This document shows, one piece after another, positions 18,111 to 27,129 of a stretch of DNA of 64,000 bases. The stretch is from assembly GCF_002954685.1 (NCBI RefSeq), contig NZ_MSCN01000001.1, positions 2,843,554 through 2,907,553 on the forward strand, read 5' to 3'. How positions within the stretch are numbered: the first letter of the stretch is position 1; each line of letters opens with the position of its first letter. The position numbers were made by a program, and so were the translations under genes. Source of the stretch: Polaribacter porphyrae (GTDB lineage: Bacteria; Bacteroidota; Bacteroidia; Flavobacteriales; Flavobacteriaceae). The notes beneath the pieces are model-generated. The model was not told the origin of the DNA and did not search any database. It saw only the letters and a program-made list of their open reading frames with translations.

Positions 18111-19250
18111 ATGAAATTAAAATATCTTTTAATATTACTAGGTGTCATTTTTTCTTGCAAAAAACAAGAAAATAAGTACACAGATATTTCTTATTTAAGA
18201 GAGGTTTATGCGCAAACAGACACTTCTAAATGGCCTGCTCCAGAACTAGATTCTTTGGTTGATAAAAGTACTTTTCAAGATATTGGCATTTTACCCAAAG
18301 TAAAATATCCAGAAAGTAATCCATTTTCTGCAGCTAAAAAAAACTTGGGTAAAGCATTATTTTTTGATGGACGTTTATCAAAAACAGGACAAATTGCTTG
18401 TGCAAGTTGTCATAATCCAGAATTGGCTTGGACAGATAACATAACTAGAAGTTTAGGGCATAATAGACAAAATAATGGACGAAATTCTATGACCATTAAA
18501 AATGTGGCTTTTGCACATACGCTTTTTTGGGATGGAAGAGCAAATAGTTTAGAGCATCAAGCTTCATTTCCAATATCAGATCCTAAAGAAATGAATACTG
18601 ATAAAAATATAGCTGTAGAAAGAATAAGCAAAGTAAAAGGCTATAAACCAATGTTTGAAAAAGCATTTGGAGATAATGAAATAAATTTAGATAGAATTTT
18701 AAAAGCTATTGCAACTTACGAAAGAACAATAGTAAGTAGAGGTAGTAAATTTGATCGCTTTATAAAAGGAAAAAAAGAAGTATTTACAGATCAAGAGGTT
18801 TTAGGCTTACATTTATTTAGAACAAAAGCAAGATGCATTAATTGTCATAACACACCTTATTTTTCTGATAATCAATTTCATAATGATGGACAAACTTTAT
18901 TTGGTACAAAAGATGAGGATTTTGGACGCTATAATGTTACAGGCGTAAAAGAAGATTTAGGAAGATTTAAAACATCAACATTAAGAGAGATTTCTAAAAC
19001 TGGACCTTGGATGCATCATGGACATTTTCCATCACTTTTGGATGTTGTCGAATTTTACAATCTAGGAAATCCTTCTCCTATTCAAAAGAAATATTTGGGT
19101 ATAGGTAGAGATTCTTTAATTCCTACAACTTCTCCATTATTACAAAAACTAAATCTTACAAGACCAGAAATTAAAGCAGTAATAGCATTTTTAGAAACAC
19201 TATCTACAAGAACACAAAGAGTTAATTTAAAGGTAATACCTAAAGAATAA
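18111..19250 (+). CDS. di-heme cytochrome c peroxidase / MauG-like lipoprotein
   Basis: 379 residues. A leader with lipobox VIFSC (Cys16) anchors it. Two covalent heme c motifs are clear: CASCH at 97-101 and CINCH at 242-246. PWMHHGHFPSLLDVVEFYN near the C-terminus is typical of the CCP/MauG superfamily. Members either reduce hydrogen peroxide or oxidise tryptophan or other residues on partner proteins (MauG, MbnH). Which applies here cannot be told from motifs. It is the last gene of the SusCD operon and ends 2 nt from the convergent molybdenum hydroxylase gene. Confidence 0.9.
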   Translation: MKLKYLLILLGVIFSCKKQENKYTDISYLREVYAQTDTSKWPAPELDSLVDKSTFQDIGILPKVKYPESNPFSAAKKNLGKALFFDGRLSKTGQIACASCHNPELAWTDNITRSLGHNRQNNGRNSMTIKNVAFAHTLFWDGRANSLEHQASFPISDPKEMNTDKNIAVERISKVKGYKPMFEKAFGDNEINLDRILKAIATYERTIVSRGSKFDRFIKGKKEVFTDQEVLGLHLFRTKARCINCHNTPYFSDNQFHNDGQTLFGTKDEDFGRYNVTGVKEDLGRFKTSTLREISKTGPWMHHGHFPSLLDVVEFYNLGNPSPIQKKYLGIGRDSLIPTTSPLLQKLNLTRPEIKAVIAFLETLSTRTQRVNLKVIPKE

Positions 19251-19252
19251 CC

Positions 19253-21454
19253 CTAACCTAAAACAGAACTTTTCTTTAACTCATTAACAAAAGGTTGGCT
19301 ATAGAGGCGTTTTCCTAGAGCTGCATGTATAGCATTAGCTATAGCACCACCTGCTGGTGGTAAACCTGGCTCTCCTAAACCTGTTGGTTTTTTATCATTT
19401 TGTACAAAATGAACATCTACTTTTGGAGTTTCTTGCATTCTTATTAAGCGATATTTATCAAAGTTTTTAAAATCTGGTTTTCCATCTTTAAAAGAAAAAT
19501 CAGAATACATTGCGTGTCCAATTCCATCTAAAACTCCACCTTCAACTTGATTTTTTGCACCTGTTGGGTTTACTAAAATTCCACAGTCTACAACAGCAGT
19601 TACTTTTTTAATAATTGGATACCCATCTTTTAAAACTACTTCTGCAACTTCTGCAACATGTGTATTGTGACTGTAGTAAGCAGCAAAACCCTGATAAACT
19701 CCATTAGAAGCGTTACCCCAATTTGCTTTTTGCTTTACTAATTTAATAGTATCTTCCATTCGTTGTCCAGAATACTGAATTCTTTTATCAGAAGTTCCTT
19801 TTACGTTTTGTAGCAGTTCTAATATCAAATCAGTATGATCTATATTCAATTCTTGAGCAAGTTCACTAAAAAAGCTTTGTTCTGCAAAAGCTAAAAAATT
19901 GGTATAAGGAGCTCTCCAAGCACCTGTTGTAATATTACTTTTGTAATTACCTGTATCTACTTTATAATTAGGAATACATCCTGCAGGGAAAAAGTTTGGT
20001 ATTAATCCATACATATTACTATTAATAGCAGCTTCTTTTAGATGATAACCTGTTACTTTTCCATCCTTTAAAGCAGCTTTAATTCTATATTTTATTGCTG
20101 GTCTATACGTACCAGCAGTCATATCATCTTCTCTAGAAAAAACCACCTTTACAGGTTTTTTTATAACGCTAGAAACTTCTGTAGCTTCTAGTAAAAAATC
20201 ATTATACAATCTTCTACCAAAACCACCACCCATTCTGGTCATTTCTATATTTATCTGTTCTGGTTTAACCTTGTAAGCTGCAGCTATTAAACCAGCTGCC
20301 CATTGTGGAGTTTGTGTTGGTCCTACTAAATGAATTTTATCTGCAGTAACATCAGCATAAAAATTCATAGGTTCCATACAATTATGAGGTAAAAAAGGTG
20401 AATGATAGGTTCTTTCTATTACTTTATCTGCAGAGGCAAAAGCTTTTTTTACATTACCATCTTCTCTTCTCGTATTAAAATTTTTACCATCTAAAATATC
20501 AGTTAAATTTTTATCATGATCTTGTGTAGATTCTAATTTCTCATCTTCCCATTCAATAATTAAAGCTTTTTTACCTTTCATTGCAGCCCAAGTATTTGTG
20601 GCTATTACTGCAACTTTATCTGTAATTCTTGTAAAACCGCTAGCTTGTTTTTCTATTGCTTTAAGTTTTTCTCCAAAACGAATTACGTCTAGGACTCCAT
20701 TAACTTGTTTTGCTTTAGTGGCATCAAATGATTTTAGTTTTTTACCAAATGATGGAGGTCTTACAACAGAAGCATAAACCATCCCTTCAGATTTATAATC
20801 TAAACCAAACAAAGGTTTACCTGTGATGATTTTATCTATATCTACATTAATTACGTCCTTACCAATTATTGTAAAATCTTTTACATCTTTTAATTTTACG
20901 TTTTCTGGCACTTCTAAACCAGCTGCTTCTTTAACCACATCTCCATAACCCAATGTATCTCCATTTACATTTGTTATTACTCCTTTTGAAGCTGTACATG
21001 TAGATGCATCTACATTCCATTTAACAGCAGCAGCGTTAATTAGCATTTGTTTTGCTGTGGCTCCTGTTTGTCTTAATGCTTCCCATCCTTGACGAATAGA
21101 TTGGCTACCTCCTGCTACTTGTCTTGAGTATTTTTTGGTATCTAATGGGGCTTGTGCTACATTCACTTTATCCCATTCAACATCTAATTCTTCAGCAATA
21201 ATCATTGGCATTGATGTTTTTACACCTTGACCAATTTCTGGGTTTGGAGAAAAAATAGTAACATACCCTTCATCAGAAATTTTAATAAATGCATTAAAAT
21301 CGTTGAAGTTTAAGCTAGCAATATCTACTGGCATTTTTGCTTCAGCTTTACAAGCTGTTAAAAAATTGAAGCCTATTAACATTCCACCACTTGCTAAAAC
21401 TGATGTTTTTAAGAAATTTCTTCTACTAAAATTCGTGTTTATTTGAGATTTCAT
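19253..21454 (-). CDS. molybdenum hydroxylase large subunit (isoquinoline 1-oxidoreductase beta-like)
   Basis: 733 residues with an N-terminal twin-arginine signal (SRRNFLKTSVLASGG), so it is exported folded to the periplasm. It belongs to the xanthine-oxidase family: MGGGFGRR and the surrounding glycine-rich loops bind the molybdopterin cofactor, and GLGEPGLPPAGGAIANA near the end carries the catalytic Glu. The IorB-type arrangement (split domains, no FAD subunit) fits periplasmic aldehyde or N-heterocycle oxidation, with electrons passing to a cytochrome. The iron-sulfur subunit gene lies 18 nt upstream. The substrate is unknown. Confidence 0.92.
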   Translation of the reverse strand: MKSQINTNFSRRNFLKTSVLASGGMLIGFNFLTACKAEAKMPVDIASLNFNDFNAFIKISDEGYVTIFSPNPEIGQGVKTSMPMIIAEELDVEWDKVNVAQAPLDTKKYSRQVAGGSQSIRQGWEALRQTGATAKQMLINAAAVKWNVDASTCTASKGVITNVNGDTLGYGDVVKEAAGLEVPENVKLKDVKDFTIIGKDVINVDIDKIITGKPLFGLDYKSEGMVYASVVRPPSFGKKLKSFDATKAKQVNGVLDVIRFGEKLKAIEKQASGFTRITDKVAVIATNTWAAMKGKKALIIEWEDEKLESTQDHDKNLTDILDGKNFNTRREDGNVKKAFASADKVIERTYHSPFLPHNCMEPMNFYADVTADKIHLVGPTQTPQWAAGLIAAAYKVKPEQINIEMTRMGGGFGRRLYNDFLLEATEVSSVIKKPVKVVFSREDDMTAGTYRPAIKYRIKAALKDGKVTGYHLKEAAINSNMYGLIPNFFPAGCIPNYKVDTGNYKSNITTGAWRAPYTNFLAFAEQSFFSELAQELNIDHTDLILELLQNVKGTSDKRIQYSGQRMEDTIKLVKQKANWGNASNGVYQGFAAYYSHNTHVAEVAEVVLKDGYPIIKKVTAVVDCGILVNPTGAKNQVEGGVLDGIGHAMYSDFSFKDGKPDFKNFDKYRLIRMQETPKVDVHFVQNDKKPTGLGEPGLPPAGGAIANAIHAALGKRLYSQPFVNELKKSSVLG

Positions 21455-21472
21455 TTTTACAGTTTTTATGGA

Positions 21473-21934
21473 TTATGATAATTTTTCGGCTGCTATTTTC
21501 ACTGCTTTTTCAATTCTGTTGTAAGAGGCACATCTGCAAATATTACCATGCATAGCTTCTCTAATTTCCTCTGTTGTAGGATTTTTATTTTCTGCTAGAA
21601 AAGCTGATGCCGTCATTATTTGTCCTGATTGACAATATCCACATTGTGGAACATCAATTTCTTTCCATGCTTCTTGTACAGGATGTTTACCATCATCAGA
21701 CAAACCTTCTATAGTGGTTATTTTTACATCATCTAAAATAGAAACTTGCATTTGGCAACTTTTTGTAGCTACTCCATCAATATGTACTGTACAAGCTCCA
21801 CATTGTGCAATTCCACAACCAAACTTTGTACCTACCATATTTAATTCATCTCTTAAAATCCATAATAATGGAGTGTCTGCATCTGCTGTAACAGATTTTT
21901 CTTGTCCGTTAATGTGTAGTGTGTAGTTTGGCAT
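21473..21934 (-). CDS. molybdenum hydroxylase [2Fe-2S] subunit (IorA-like)
   Basis: 153 residues. The N-terminal plant-ferredoxin domain binds one [2Fe-2S] cluster through Cys40, Cys45, Cys48 and Cys60 (CGIAQCGAC...C). The C-terminal helical domain binds the second through Cys98, Cys101, Cys133 and Cys135 (CGYC and CRC). It passes electrons from the molybdenum centre of the large subunit encoded directly downstream. It has no signal peptide, so it is probably co-exported with the Tat-signal-bearing partner. A preceding terminator of the aldehyde dehydrogenase gene makes this an independent transcription unit. Confidence 0.93.
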   Translation of the reverse strand: MPNYTLHINGQEKSVTADADTPLLWILRDELNMVGTKFGCGIAQCGACTVHIDGVATKSCQMQVSILDDVKITTIEGLSDDGKHPVQEAWKEIDVPQCGYCQSGQIMTASAFLAENKNPTTEEIREAMHGNICRCASYNRIEKAVKIAAEKLS

Positions 21935-22051
21935 TGAAGTAGTTTTTGAATTGAACTTGTAAGTTACAAAAAATACTTATTGGATAAAATTGATAGTAAA
22001 AATTGAGTTTATTTTAACAGTAATTAAGTTAATAACTATGCTGTAAAGAGA

Positions 22052-22080
22052 AAAAGCTAACTTATTTTAAGTTAGCTTTT
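22052..22080 (-). terminator. terminator of the aldehyde dehydrogenase gene
   Basis: A perfect 13-bp stem (22052-22064 with 22068-22080, 3-nt loop) is flanked by a T-rich tail on the minus strand. It lies 21 nt after the aldehyde dehydrogenase stop and before the molybdenum hydroxylase genes. Confidence 0.8.
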
Positions 22081-22100
22081 CTTATAATTTGGATACGTGT

Positions 22101-23642
22101 CTACAAATCAAATTTGATACCTTGTGCTAAAGGTAAATCTGTTGTATAGTTTATGGTATTGGTTTGCCTACGCATGTAAATTTTCCAAGCATCAGAGCCA
22201 GATTCACGACCACCACCAGTTTCTTTTTCACCTCCAAAAGCACCACCAATTTCTGCACCAGAAGTACCAATATTCACATTGGCAATTCCACAATCAGAAC
22301 CAGCAACAGACAAGAAAGCTTCTGCTTCTCTTAAATTATTGGTCATAATTGCTGATGATAAACCTTGAGCAACGTTATTCTGAATTTCAATAGCATTCGT
22401 AACATCACCAGAATATTTTAATAAGTATAAAACAGGTGCAAACGTTTCATGTTGCACAATTTCAAAATTGTTGTTAGCTTCCGCTATTGCTGGTTTTACA
22501 TAACAACCAGATTCATAACCATCACCTGATAAGACTCCACCTTCAACAATTATTTTTCCACCTTCTGCAACTACTTTTTCAAGAGCTTTATTATACATAG
22601 CAACTGCATCTGTATCAATTAATGGACCAACATGATTGTTTTCATCTAAAGGATTTCCGATTCGTAATTGTTTATAAGCGTCTACAATAGCATTTTTAAC
22701 TTTGTCATAAATAGATTCGTGTATAATTAATCTTCTTGTAGAAGTACATCTTTGTCCACAAGTACCTACTGCTCCAAAAACAGCACCGATTACTGTCATT
22801 TTTAAATCAGAATCTTGAGTAACAATAATTGCATTATTTCCACCCAATTCTAATAAAGATTTTCCTAACCTGCCAGCAACTTCTTTAGCAACAATTTTAC
22901 CCATTCTTGTAGAGCCTGTTGCTGATACTAATGGAATTCTTGTGTCTTTGGTCATAAATTCACCAACTTTATAATCTCCATTGATTAAACAAGAAATACC
23001 TTCAGGCAAATTATTTTCTGCTAAAACTTCTGCGATAATATTTTGACAAGCCACACCACACATAGGTGTTTTTTCACTAGGTTTCCAAACACAAACATCA
23101 CCACAAATCCAAGCCAAAGCTGTGTTCCAAGACCATACAGCAACTGGAAAGTTAAATGCAGAAATAATACCTACAATTCCTAAAGGATGGTATTGCTCAT
23201 ACATTCTATGTCTTGGTCTTTCACTATGCATGGTTAACCCATGTAATTGACGAGATAAACCCACAGCAAAGTCACAGATATCTATCATTTCTTGCACTTC
23301 TCCTAATCCTTCTTGATAGCTTTTTCCCATTTCATAAGAAACCAATTTTCCCAACGCTTCTTTTTTCTCACGTAATTTTTCTCCAAACTGACGTACAATC
23401 TCGCCTCTTAATGGAGCAGGTTTTGTTCTCCAAGTTTTAAAAGCTTCTGTTGCAGCTTGCATCACTTTTTCATAATCTGCTTTTGTTGTTGTTTTAACTT
23501 TACCAATTAACTTACCATCAACAGGAGAATAGCTTTCAATTATTTTTCCAGAAGAAAAATTTTGATTTCCAGTAGATGTTCCTTCGTTTGTTTCTTGTAA
23601 GCCTAATTCTTTTAATGCTTTACCTATTCCAAAATCGGTCAT
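22101..23642 (-). CDS. aldehyde dehydrogenase (ALDH7 / aminoadipate-semialdehyde type)
   Basis: 513 residues, NAD(P)-dependent oxidation of an aldehyde to an acid. The general-base Glu265 lies in LLELGGNN and the catalytic Cys299 in GTCGQRCTSTRR, the GQRCTS context typical of ALDH7 (antiquitin, alpha-aminoadipic semialdehyde dehydrogenase), often used in lysine catabolism. NFPVAVWSWN and ATGSTRMGK complete the NAD-binding site. It stands alone with its own terminator. The divergent neighbour is the isoaspartyl peptidase gene. The lysine-degradation role is known for the family, not shown here. Confidence 0.93.
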   Translation of the reverse strand: MTDFGIGKALKELGLQETNEGTSTGNQNFSSGKIIESYSPVDGKLIGKVKTTTKADYEKVMQAATEAFKTWRTKPAPLRGEIVRQFGEKLREKKEALGKLVSYEMGKSYQEGLGEVQEMIDICDFAVGLSRQLHGLTMHSERPRHRMYEQYHPLGIVGIISAFNFPVAVWSWNTALAWICGDVCVWKPSEKTPMCGVACQNIIAEVLAENNLPEGISCLINGDYKVGEFMTKDTRIPLVSATGSTRMGKIVAKEVAGRLGKSLLELGGNNAIIVTQDSDLKMTVIGAVFGAVGTCGQRCTSTRRLIIHESIYDKVKNAIVDAYKQLRIGNPLDENNHVGPLIDTDAVAMYNKALEKVVAEGGKIIVEGGVLSGDGYESGCYVKPAIAEANNNFEIVQHETFAPVLYLLKYSGDVTNAIEIQNNVAQGLSSAIMTNNLREAEAFLSVAGSDCGIANVNIGTSGAEIGGAFGGEKETGGGRESGSDAWKIYMRRQTNTINYTTDLPLAQGIKFDL

Positions 23643-23751
23643 TTTGTAGTCTAGTTTTTGTTGTTTACATTCGAAGAACGAATTTACAAATAAATTAAGA
23701 CATATATAAAATTAACAAAAACAATGTTTATTGTTTAAAATTAAACAAAAA

Positions 23752-24819
23752 ATGAAAAATTTAGCGATTGCATTAGTATCATCTTTACTTTTTTTTGGTT
23801 GTAACACAAACTCAAATCAAAATTCTGATACAAATATTACCAAACTACAAAACAAAAAAGTAAATGATTTTGCAATTATTATCCATGGAGGAGCAGGTAC
23901 TATTTTAAAGAAAAATATGACTCCAGAAAAAGAGGCTGCTTATGAAGCAAAATTAAGTGAAGCTATAAAAGTTGGACATACTATTCTTAAAAATGGAGGT
24001 ACAAGCCAAGAAGCTGTAATGAAAACGATTCAAGTTATGGAAGAATCTCCATTATTTAATGCAGGTAAAGGTGCCGTTTTTACTCATGAAGAAACCAATG
24101 AATTAGATGCTTCTTTTATGGATGGAAAAACATTAAATGCGGGAGCAGTTGCAGGCGTAAAGAATGTAAAAAGCCCCATAGAATTGGCTATAAAAGTGAT
24201 GACAGATTCTGATCATGTGATGCTTTCTGGTGAAGGTGCATCAACCTTTGCGAAAGAAAAAGGATTGGAGATTGTTGATCCTAGTTATTTTTATACAGAA
24301 AGACGTTTTAAATCCTTACAAAGAATTAAAGATAGAGCTAAAACAGAGCTAGATCATGATGATAAAAAAGCTGCTTTTTATGATGCTGACATTAAAAATG
24401 CAAAATTTGGCACAGTAGGTTGTGTAGCTTTAGATAAACATGGAAATATTGCTGCAGGAACATCAACAGGAGGAATGACAAATAAAAGATGGGGAAGAAT
24501 TGGTGATGCACCAATTATTGGTTCAGGAACGTATGCCAATAACAAAACTTGTGGAGTTTCTTCTACAGGTTGGGGTGAGTATTTTATAAGAAGCCAAGTT
24601 GCTTATGATATTTCTGCACAAATGGAATATCAACAAAAAACCTTAAAAGAAGCCACTAAAGATGTAATACAAAACAAGCTTACTAAACTTGGAGGAACAG
24701 GAGGTGTAGTTGCTCTAGATAAAAATGGCAATATATCTTACGAGTTTAATACAGCTGGAATGTACAGAGCTTCTATGAATGATAAGGGTGAATTAGATGT
24801 AAAAATTTATAAAGAATAA
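23752..24819 (+). CDS. isoaspartyl peptidase / type III L-asparaginase, lipoprotein
   Basis: About 355 residues from the ATG at 23752, chosen because it starts the lipoprotein leader (MKNLAIALVSSLLFFGC, Cys17); the ATG at 23731 adds only seven residues. An N-terminal-nucleophile hydrolase: the precursor cleaves itself before the Thr of GTVGCVAL (about Thr221), leaving alpha and beta subunits. IHGGAGT near residue 45 and STGGMTNKRWGRIGDAP are family signatures. It removes beta-linked aspartyl residues from damaged peptides or hydrolyses asparagine, here in the envelope. Its 3' end overlaps the convergent small gene by 13 nt. Confidence 0.92.
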   Translation: MKNLAIALVSSLLFFGCNTNSNQNSDTNITKLQNKKVNDFAIIIHGGAGTILKKNMTPEKEAAYEAKLSEAIKVGHTILKNGGTSQEAVMKTIQVMEESPLFNAGKGAVFTHEETNELDASFMDGKTLNAGAVAGVKNVKSPIELAIKVMTDSDHVMLSGEGASTFAKEKGLEIVDPSYFYTERRFKSLQRIKDRAKTELDHDDKKAAFYDADIKNAKFGTVGCVALDKHGNIAAGTSTGGMTNKRWGRIGDAPIIGSGTYANNKTCGVSSTGWGEYFIRSQVAYDISAQMEYQQKTLKEATKDVIQNKLTKLGGTGGVVALDKNGNISYEFNTAGMYRASMNDKGELDVKIYKE

Positions 24820-25163
24820 GAAAGCCATTTTTCTGGAAGAGGCTTTAAATCTACTTCTACTTTTTTAGATTTCTTTTTTTTGTAAAGACCTAATTTAGAA
24901 ATCTTGATTACAGAAAGATTGATATTATTCTTTTTATTGATTAGTTTTAATGTTTCAGTCATAGACCTTTTTGCACATAAAACTAAACTATTCATCATCG
25001 AATTTGATTCAATAGACAAATCATATAAATCTACATAATATTTAGGCAGATTATCTTCGTAAACAATGTATTGAGAAGATTTTCTTTTAGGAATTTCTAA
25101 TATGGTTTTTGTTCCACTAAAAGTCCTGTATGTAGTTTCAAAAAGTTTCATCATGTAACTCAT
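24807..25163 (-). CDS. small basic protein of unknown function
   Basis: About 118 residues from the ATG at 25163; a TTG at 25184 and ATGs at 25154 and 25151 are alternatives. No signal peptide, no membrane segment and no known domain. Lysine-rich in the last third (LGLYKKKKSKKVEVD). Hydrophobic-polar alternation (ILEIP, YIVYEDNLPKYYVDLYDLSI) suggests a small alpha/beta protein. It is convergent with and slightly overlaps the isoaspartyl peptidase gene. A real gene is likely from the amino-acid composition, but evidence is modest. Confidence 0.55.
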   Translation of the reverse strand: MSYMMKLFETTYRTFSGTKTILEIPKRKSSQYIVYEDNLPKYYVDLYDLSIESNSMMNSLVLCAKRSMTETLKLINKKNNINLSVIKISKLGLYKKKKSKKVEVDLKPLPEKWLSYSL

Positions 25164-25297
25164 AAAATTTAATTTTTCAAGCAATTATCAAGGAAACTAT
25201 AAACAAAAATCAAAAAAGTTATACGAAGGTAAGATTGTTTTTAAGTTATGCTATATTAATTTCGGTAAATGGTATGCTATAATCGTTAAAAGGATTC

Positions 25298-26584
25298 TTA
25301 AAATTGATATCTAATGCCAGTATAAACGCCAATATTATAAGGAGCAAAACCATTAGAATTAGCATCAAATGTGTTTAACTGTACTTTAAGCATAGGGTTT
25401 AAATGTAAAGACCAGTTTTGATTAAATAGGTAATTGAAATCTAAACCTAAATTACCACTAAAATTAATAGTATTAAGATTGTTAGATTCCCCTTTTCTAT
25501 TAAGGCTTTGAGAAGTAAGATTTATATCATTTGCATTCAAAAAAAGTGAGCTAAAACCAGTTACTAAATGAGAAGAAAATCTTTTTTTATTAAAAAAATT
25601 ATATTTTACTTCAAGAGGAATCTCTATATAACCAAAATTTTGAGTTAAAGTACTTCCAGAGCCAATAGCATTACTTATAGAGTTTGAATCTAGGCTTAAG
25701 TTTTGTATAAAGGTCTCATCAAAAGAAGTAGAGTTTCCATCTGTAAAATTAACAGTACTTGATGAGTTTCGATTTGATATAAATACAGCTACACCATTAT
25801 TTGAGTACCTCATCTCTTGTAAATGTACTCCAGATTGAATCGTCCATTTTTCATTAATTTGATACGCTATTTGAACACCATAAGAATAACTGTTTTCTCC
25901 TTTTGTAGAATTTGCTAAATTGGTGTCAATAGGAGAAGATTCTGTAAAAGAATTAGACTGTAATACTGCAAAAACAGGTGCAATTGACCAATTTTTATTA
26001 TTTTTTGGTTTACTATCTTCCTTTTTTTCAATAACTGAATTAAAATCAATATTATTATTATCGGTTTTTTGAGCTAATAATTTAGGAAACAATAGTAATT
26101 CATCACTTTTTAATGATTTAGCATGTATTTGAAAATCAATTTGATTTAGCATTATATAGTTAGCATAATTTTTTTTAGAAAAATTAATACTATTTTGCTC
26201 TTTAACAATTGGTAAATTTTCTTTCTCTACACTATTTTCCTCTTTTTTTGAAATAAGGATATTATTTTTTTCTTTTCGTTGAGAATTAATATGCTCGTTT
26301 TTACCATCAATCAAATTATTATTAATCTTTTCTTTTTCAGGTGTTTTTGTTATGATAAGTTCATTGGTGTTTTTATTTGTAATAACCTCACTATCACTAG
26401 AAGGAAAAAATAATAAACTAAGAATCAAGATAGCAGCAACTGAACCCGAAAACCACCAAAAAGGGAAAACTTTACGTTTCTTCTTTTTTAGGTTTCCTTC
26501 GATATTGTTCCATACTTTCTCATTTGGAGTAACCTCCAAATTATTGAGTTGTTGAAATAATTTATCTATTTTTTTACTATCCAT
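25298..26584 (-). CDS. inner-membrane-anchored protein with C-terminal outer-membrane beta-barrel domain
   Basis: 428 residues. A cytoplasmic N-terminus of about 40 residues resembles a short anti-sigma segment (KIDKLFQQLNNLEVTPNEKVWNN read in two parts). One transmembrane helix follows (about 42-60, FPFWWFSGSVAAILILSLLFF region). A long Asn/Lys/Glu-rich linker runs to about 195. The rest (205-428) has alternating strands and ends in YTGIRYQF with terminal Phe, as in PorT-like beta-barrels. The layout would span both membranes. Its ATG overlaps the sigma-factor stop by 1 nt (TAATG), arguing for direct control of that factor. Confidence 0.8.
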   Translation of the reverse strand: MDSKKIDKLFQQLNNLEVTPNEKVWNNIEGNLKKKKRKVFPFWWFSGSVAAILILSLLFFPSSDSEVITNKNTNELIITKTPEKEKINNNLIDGKNEHINSQRKEKNNILISKKEENSVEKENLPIVKEQNSINFSKKNYANYIMLNQIDFQIHAKSLKSDELLLFPKLLAQKTDNNNIDFNSVIEKKEDSKPKNNKNWSIAPVFAVLQSNSFTESSPIDTNLANSTKGENSYSYGVQIAYQINEKWTIQSGVHLQEMRYSNNGVAVFISNRNSSSTVNFTDGNSTSFDETFIQNLSLDSNSISNAIGSGSTLTQNFGYIEIPLEVKYNFFNKKRFSSHLVTGFSSLFLNANDINLTSQSLNRKGESNNLNTINFSGNLGLDFNYLFNQNWSLHLNPMLKVQLNTFDANSNGFAPYNIGVYTGIRYQF

Positions 26585-27129
26585 TAATTGCTATTTCTTT
26601 CTTTATAATTTTCTAATTTTTGTCTAACTATTTTTCTAGCTCTAGATAAGTTAGATTTTGATGTACCTTCAGAAATATTTAATAATTCAGCAATTTCTTT
26701 ATGAGAATACTCATCTAAAACATATAAGTTGAAAACCAAACGATATCTGTCAGGTAATTTTTGAATACACTCTAACAACACATCTATACTAAAAGAGAAA
26801 TCATCGATATTTATATCTTCATCTGCATTATTAGGAACCTCACCAACTAACTCTAAAGGCATTTTATTTCTATATTTTTGAATAGTAGTATGTATTGTTA
26901 TCCGCTTTAACCATCCTTCAAAAGAACCCTTGAATTTATATTGTTGAATTTTACTGAAAATTATTAAAAAACTATCTTGTAAATTATCTTCTGCATCTTG
27001 ATAATTTCTAGAATATTTTAAACAAACAGCAAAAAGCTTATCAGCAAAAAGTTGATAAACTTTAGATTGAGCTTCTAAATTTTGCTCACAACATTTTTGT
27101 ATAAGTTCTTTATGCTTGATGTTTTTAAT
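26584..27129 (-). CDS. RNA polymerase sigma-70 (ECF) factor, apparent ATT start
   Basis: 181 residues if it starts at ATT (27129-27127). The only in-frame ATG is at 26862, which would remove all of region 2; yet the frame upstream encodes it plainly (KLFAVCLKYSRNYQDAEDN, LQDSFLIIFSKIQQYKFKG, SFEGWLKRITIHTTIQKYR). Between the stop at 27132 and 26862 there is no ATG, GTG, TTG or CTG, leaving ATT (27129) or ATC (27120). Region 4 (LPDRYRLVFNLYVLDEYSHK, IAELLNISEGTSKSNLSRAR) is complete. The ATT overlaps the stop of the preceding lipoprotein gene by 1 nt. Probably an envelope-stress type factor, linked to the barrel protein downstream. Confidence 0.9.
   Translation of the reverse strand: MKNIKHKELIQKCCEQNLEAQSKVYQLFADKLFAVCLKYSRNYQDAEDNLQDSFLIIFSKIQQYKFKGSFEGWLKRITIHTTIQKYRNKMPLELVGEVPNNADEDINIDDFSFSIDVLLECIQKLPDRYRLVFNLYVLDEYSHKEIAELLNISEGTSKSNLSRARKIVRQKLENYKERNSN

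Noticed and set aside
9327-19250. Polysaccharide utilisation locus in the strict sense
   Set aside because: SusC and SusD are present, but no carbohydrate-active enzyme or sulfatase is encoded in or beside the operon.
26584-26862. Sigma factor gene starting at the ATG at 26862 (92 residues)
   Set aside because: This would contain only region 4; the upstream frame encodes an intact region 2, so the short reading is an artefact of the missing ATG.
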